Positions 5,814 to 6,750 of a stretch of 6,750 nt of DNA are shown here, piece by piece; positions within the stretch are counted from its first letter, which is position 1, and each line of letters opens with the position of its first letter. The stretch comes from CAZFGN01 sp964518695. GTDB lineage: Bacteria > Patescibacteriota > Minisyncoccia > UBA6257 > Colwellbacteraceae. The notes under the pieces are model-generated. The model was not told the DNA's origin. It was given only the letters and a program-made list of their open reading frames with translations, and did not search any database. A program made the translations under genes and the position numbers. The stretch covers positions 1-6,750 of the forward strand of contig CAZFGN010000031.1 in NCBI GenBank assembly GCA_964518695.1, given 5' to 3'.

Positions 5814-6374
5814 CTAATTAGCTTGACGGTTACTAGACTGTTTCTTCTTAGATCTTTGGCGTAGCTCTCTTTCGGTGATGAGCATTTTCATATCTTCCAT
5901 CCTCTCGGCGTAGCGGATACCATTCAAGTGGTCAATTTCGTGCTGAAAAACTATCGCTGGGAAACCCACCATTATCTTCTCGTGCTTTTGCGCCCTTTCG
6001 TCCCAGTACCTCACCCTTACCTCTTTGTGCCGAGTCACTAACCCTCGAATGCCCGGACAACTCAAGCATCCTTCCCATCCTTTAGTCTTCTCCTTAGAGT
6101 ACTTGAGAATCTTAGGATTTATTATCACCGTCTTTGGAAAATAAGAGACATTCGGCCTCCCAGGAATTGGCGTTACTTCTATAACCGCAAGTTGCATATT
6201 CTTATTAACTTGGTTAGCGGCAAGACCAACTCCAACACCTTTGATTTTGCTAAACATCGATTTTATAAGCTCTTGTACCGGTTTTGATTTAATTGCCGAG
6301 GCGGACACCGGTTTTAATCTAGTACTTAAAATCTCGTTGCCCCACTCGGTAAATTCAATTTTCTTCGCCCTCAT
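5814..6374 (-). CDS. def: Peptide deformylase
   Basis: This 186-residue metalloenzyme removes the N-formyl group from the starting methionine of new proteins at the ribosome. All three family motifs are intact: GVGLAANQ (48-55), EGCLS (101-105, metal ligand C103) and HEIDH (145-149, metal ligands H145 and H149, catalytic E146). The Cys before LS and the spacing fit a bacterial deformylase, and the length is typical. The C-terminus (about 165-186) is a basic, polar extension. The start ATG overlaps the TGA stop of clpP by four bases (ATGA, 6371-6374), so the two are probably translationally coupled. The TAG stop abuts the tRNA-Trp 3' end with no spacer. No fmt gene is next to it, unlike the common def-fmt arrangement. 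Confidence 0.97.
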   Translation of the reverse strand: MRAKKIEFTEWGNEILSTRLKPVSASAIKSKPVQELIKSMFSKIKGVGVGLAANQVNKNMQLAVIEVTPIPGRPNVSYFPKTVIINPKILKYSKEKTKGWEGCLSCPGIRGLVTRHKEVRVRYWDERAQKHEKIMVGFPAIVFQHEIDHLNGIRYAERMEDMKMLITERELRQRSKKKQSSNRQAN

Positions 6375-6750
6375 TTAGCTTTCTTAATAACCTCGTCAAT
6401 GAGGCCGTACTCCTTCGCCTCTTCGGAGGTAAGCCAGAAATCCCGATCAGTGTCTTTCTCAATCTTTACAAGCGGTTGGCCGGTGTGTTTAGCCAAAAGC
6501 TGATTTAATTTTTCTTTGGTTTTAATAATCTGTCTGGCCGCTATTTCAATTTCCACGGCTTGACCTTCCGCGCCACCCATTACTTGATGTAACAAGACAT
6601 CTGAATTAGGTAGGGCAAACCTTTTGCCTTTTTTGCCAGAAGCAAGAAGAAACGCGCCCATGGAAGCGGCCATGCCTATACAAATAGTGGATACGTCTGG
6701 TTTAACGTATTGCATGGTGTCGTAAATTGCCATGCCAGCCGAGACAGAGC
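6371..6750 (-). CDS. clpP: ATP-dependent Clp protease proteolytic subunit, 5' end outside the window
   Basis: The visible 126 codons are the C-terminal two-thirds of ClpP, the serine peptidase that forms a 14-subunit barrel and degrades proteins fed by a Clp/Hsp100 ATPase. The frame stays open to the window edge and begins SVSAGMAIYDTM, part of the conserved GGSV-AGMAIYDTM segment, so the Met at 6731-6733 is internal and not the start. The full catalytic triad is visible: Ser in GMAASMGA (codon 6662-6664), His in LLHQ (6587-6589) and Asp in DRDFW (6440-6442). The ending EYGLIDEVI is typical. Its TGA stop overlaps the def start (ATGA), placing both in one operon for processing and turnover of new proteins. 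Confidence 0.97.
   Translation of the reverse strand, partial: SVSAGMAIYDTMQYVKPDVSTICIGMAASMGAFLLASGKKGKRFALPNSDVLLHQVMGGAEGQAVEIEIAARQIIKTKEKLNQLLAKHTGQPLVKIEKDTDRDFWLTSEEAKEYGLIDEVIKKAK

Noticed and set aside
1697..6374. UGA recoded as glycine, as in Gracilibacteria
   Set aside because: The double GH130 gene and clpP both end at TGA where the family's C-terminus is expected, and the next genes start at once.
1..6750. CRISPR array, insertion sequence or phage genes
   Set aside because: No regularly spaced direct repeats, transposase motifs or phage structural genes were seen on either strand.

Overview
The window looks like a piece of a small, fast-packed bacterial genome from a metagenome assembly, most likely a Candidate Phyla Radiation (Patescibacteria, Parcubacteria-like) organism. 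This rests on lysine-rich proteins, genes spaced 4 to 8 bp apart, weak or absent Shine-Dalgarno sequences, tRNA genes without an encoded CCA, and a short palindrome read through into a protein tail. No 16S rRNA or ribosomal marker is present, so the lineage is an inference. TGA and TAG are both used as stops, so the code appears standard. Two runs of 10 N are scaffold gaps inside one gene.

Layout: the 3' part of a tRNA-Gly(GCC) lies at 1-54 on the plus strand. Positions 61-4769 hold a four-gene minus-strand operon, read right to left: a single-domain GH130 protein with a basic tail (3621-4769), a tandem double GH130 protein (1697-3616), a nucleotidyltransferase fused to a phosphomannomutase-like HAD domain (444-1689, split by the gaps), and a small cupin like the isomerase domain of type II phosphomannose isomerases (61-435). 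A 133-bp divergent intergenic region (4770-4902) separates this operon from a plus-strand SAM hydrolase (DUF62-like) gene at 4903-5688. A hairpin at 5690-5712 and a complete tRNA-Trp(CCA) at 5743-5813 follow. The minus-strand pair clpP-def (6750 to 5814) closes the window; clpP runs off the right edge.

How the genes fit together: the four-gene operon reads as a mannose-phosphate module. GH130 phosphorylases split or build beta-mannosides with mannose 1-phosphate, the HAD domain resembles eukaryotic-type phosphomannomutase (Man-1-P to Man-6-P), the cupin resembles the Man-6-P to Fru-6-P isomerase domain, and the nucleotidyltransferase domain could make an NDP-sugar. The module could feed mannan-derived sugar into glycolysis or make and recycle a mannose polymer; the sequence alone does not fix the direction. 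The clpP-def pair belongs to protein maturation and turnover and is unrelated.
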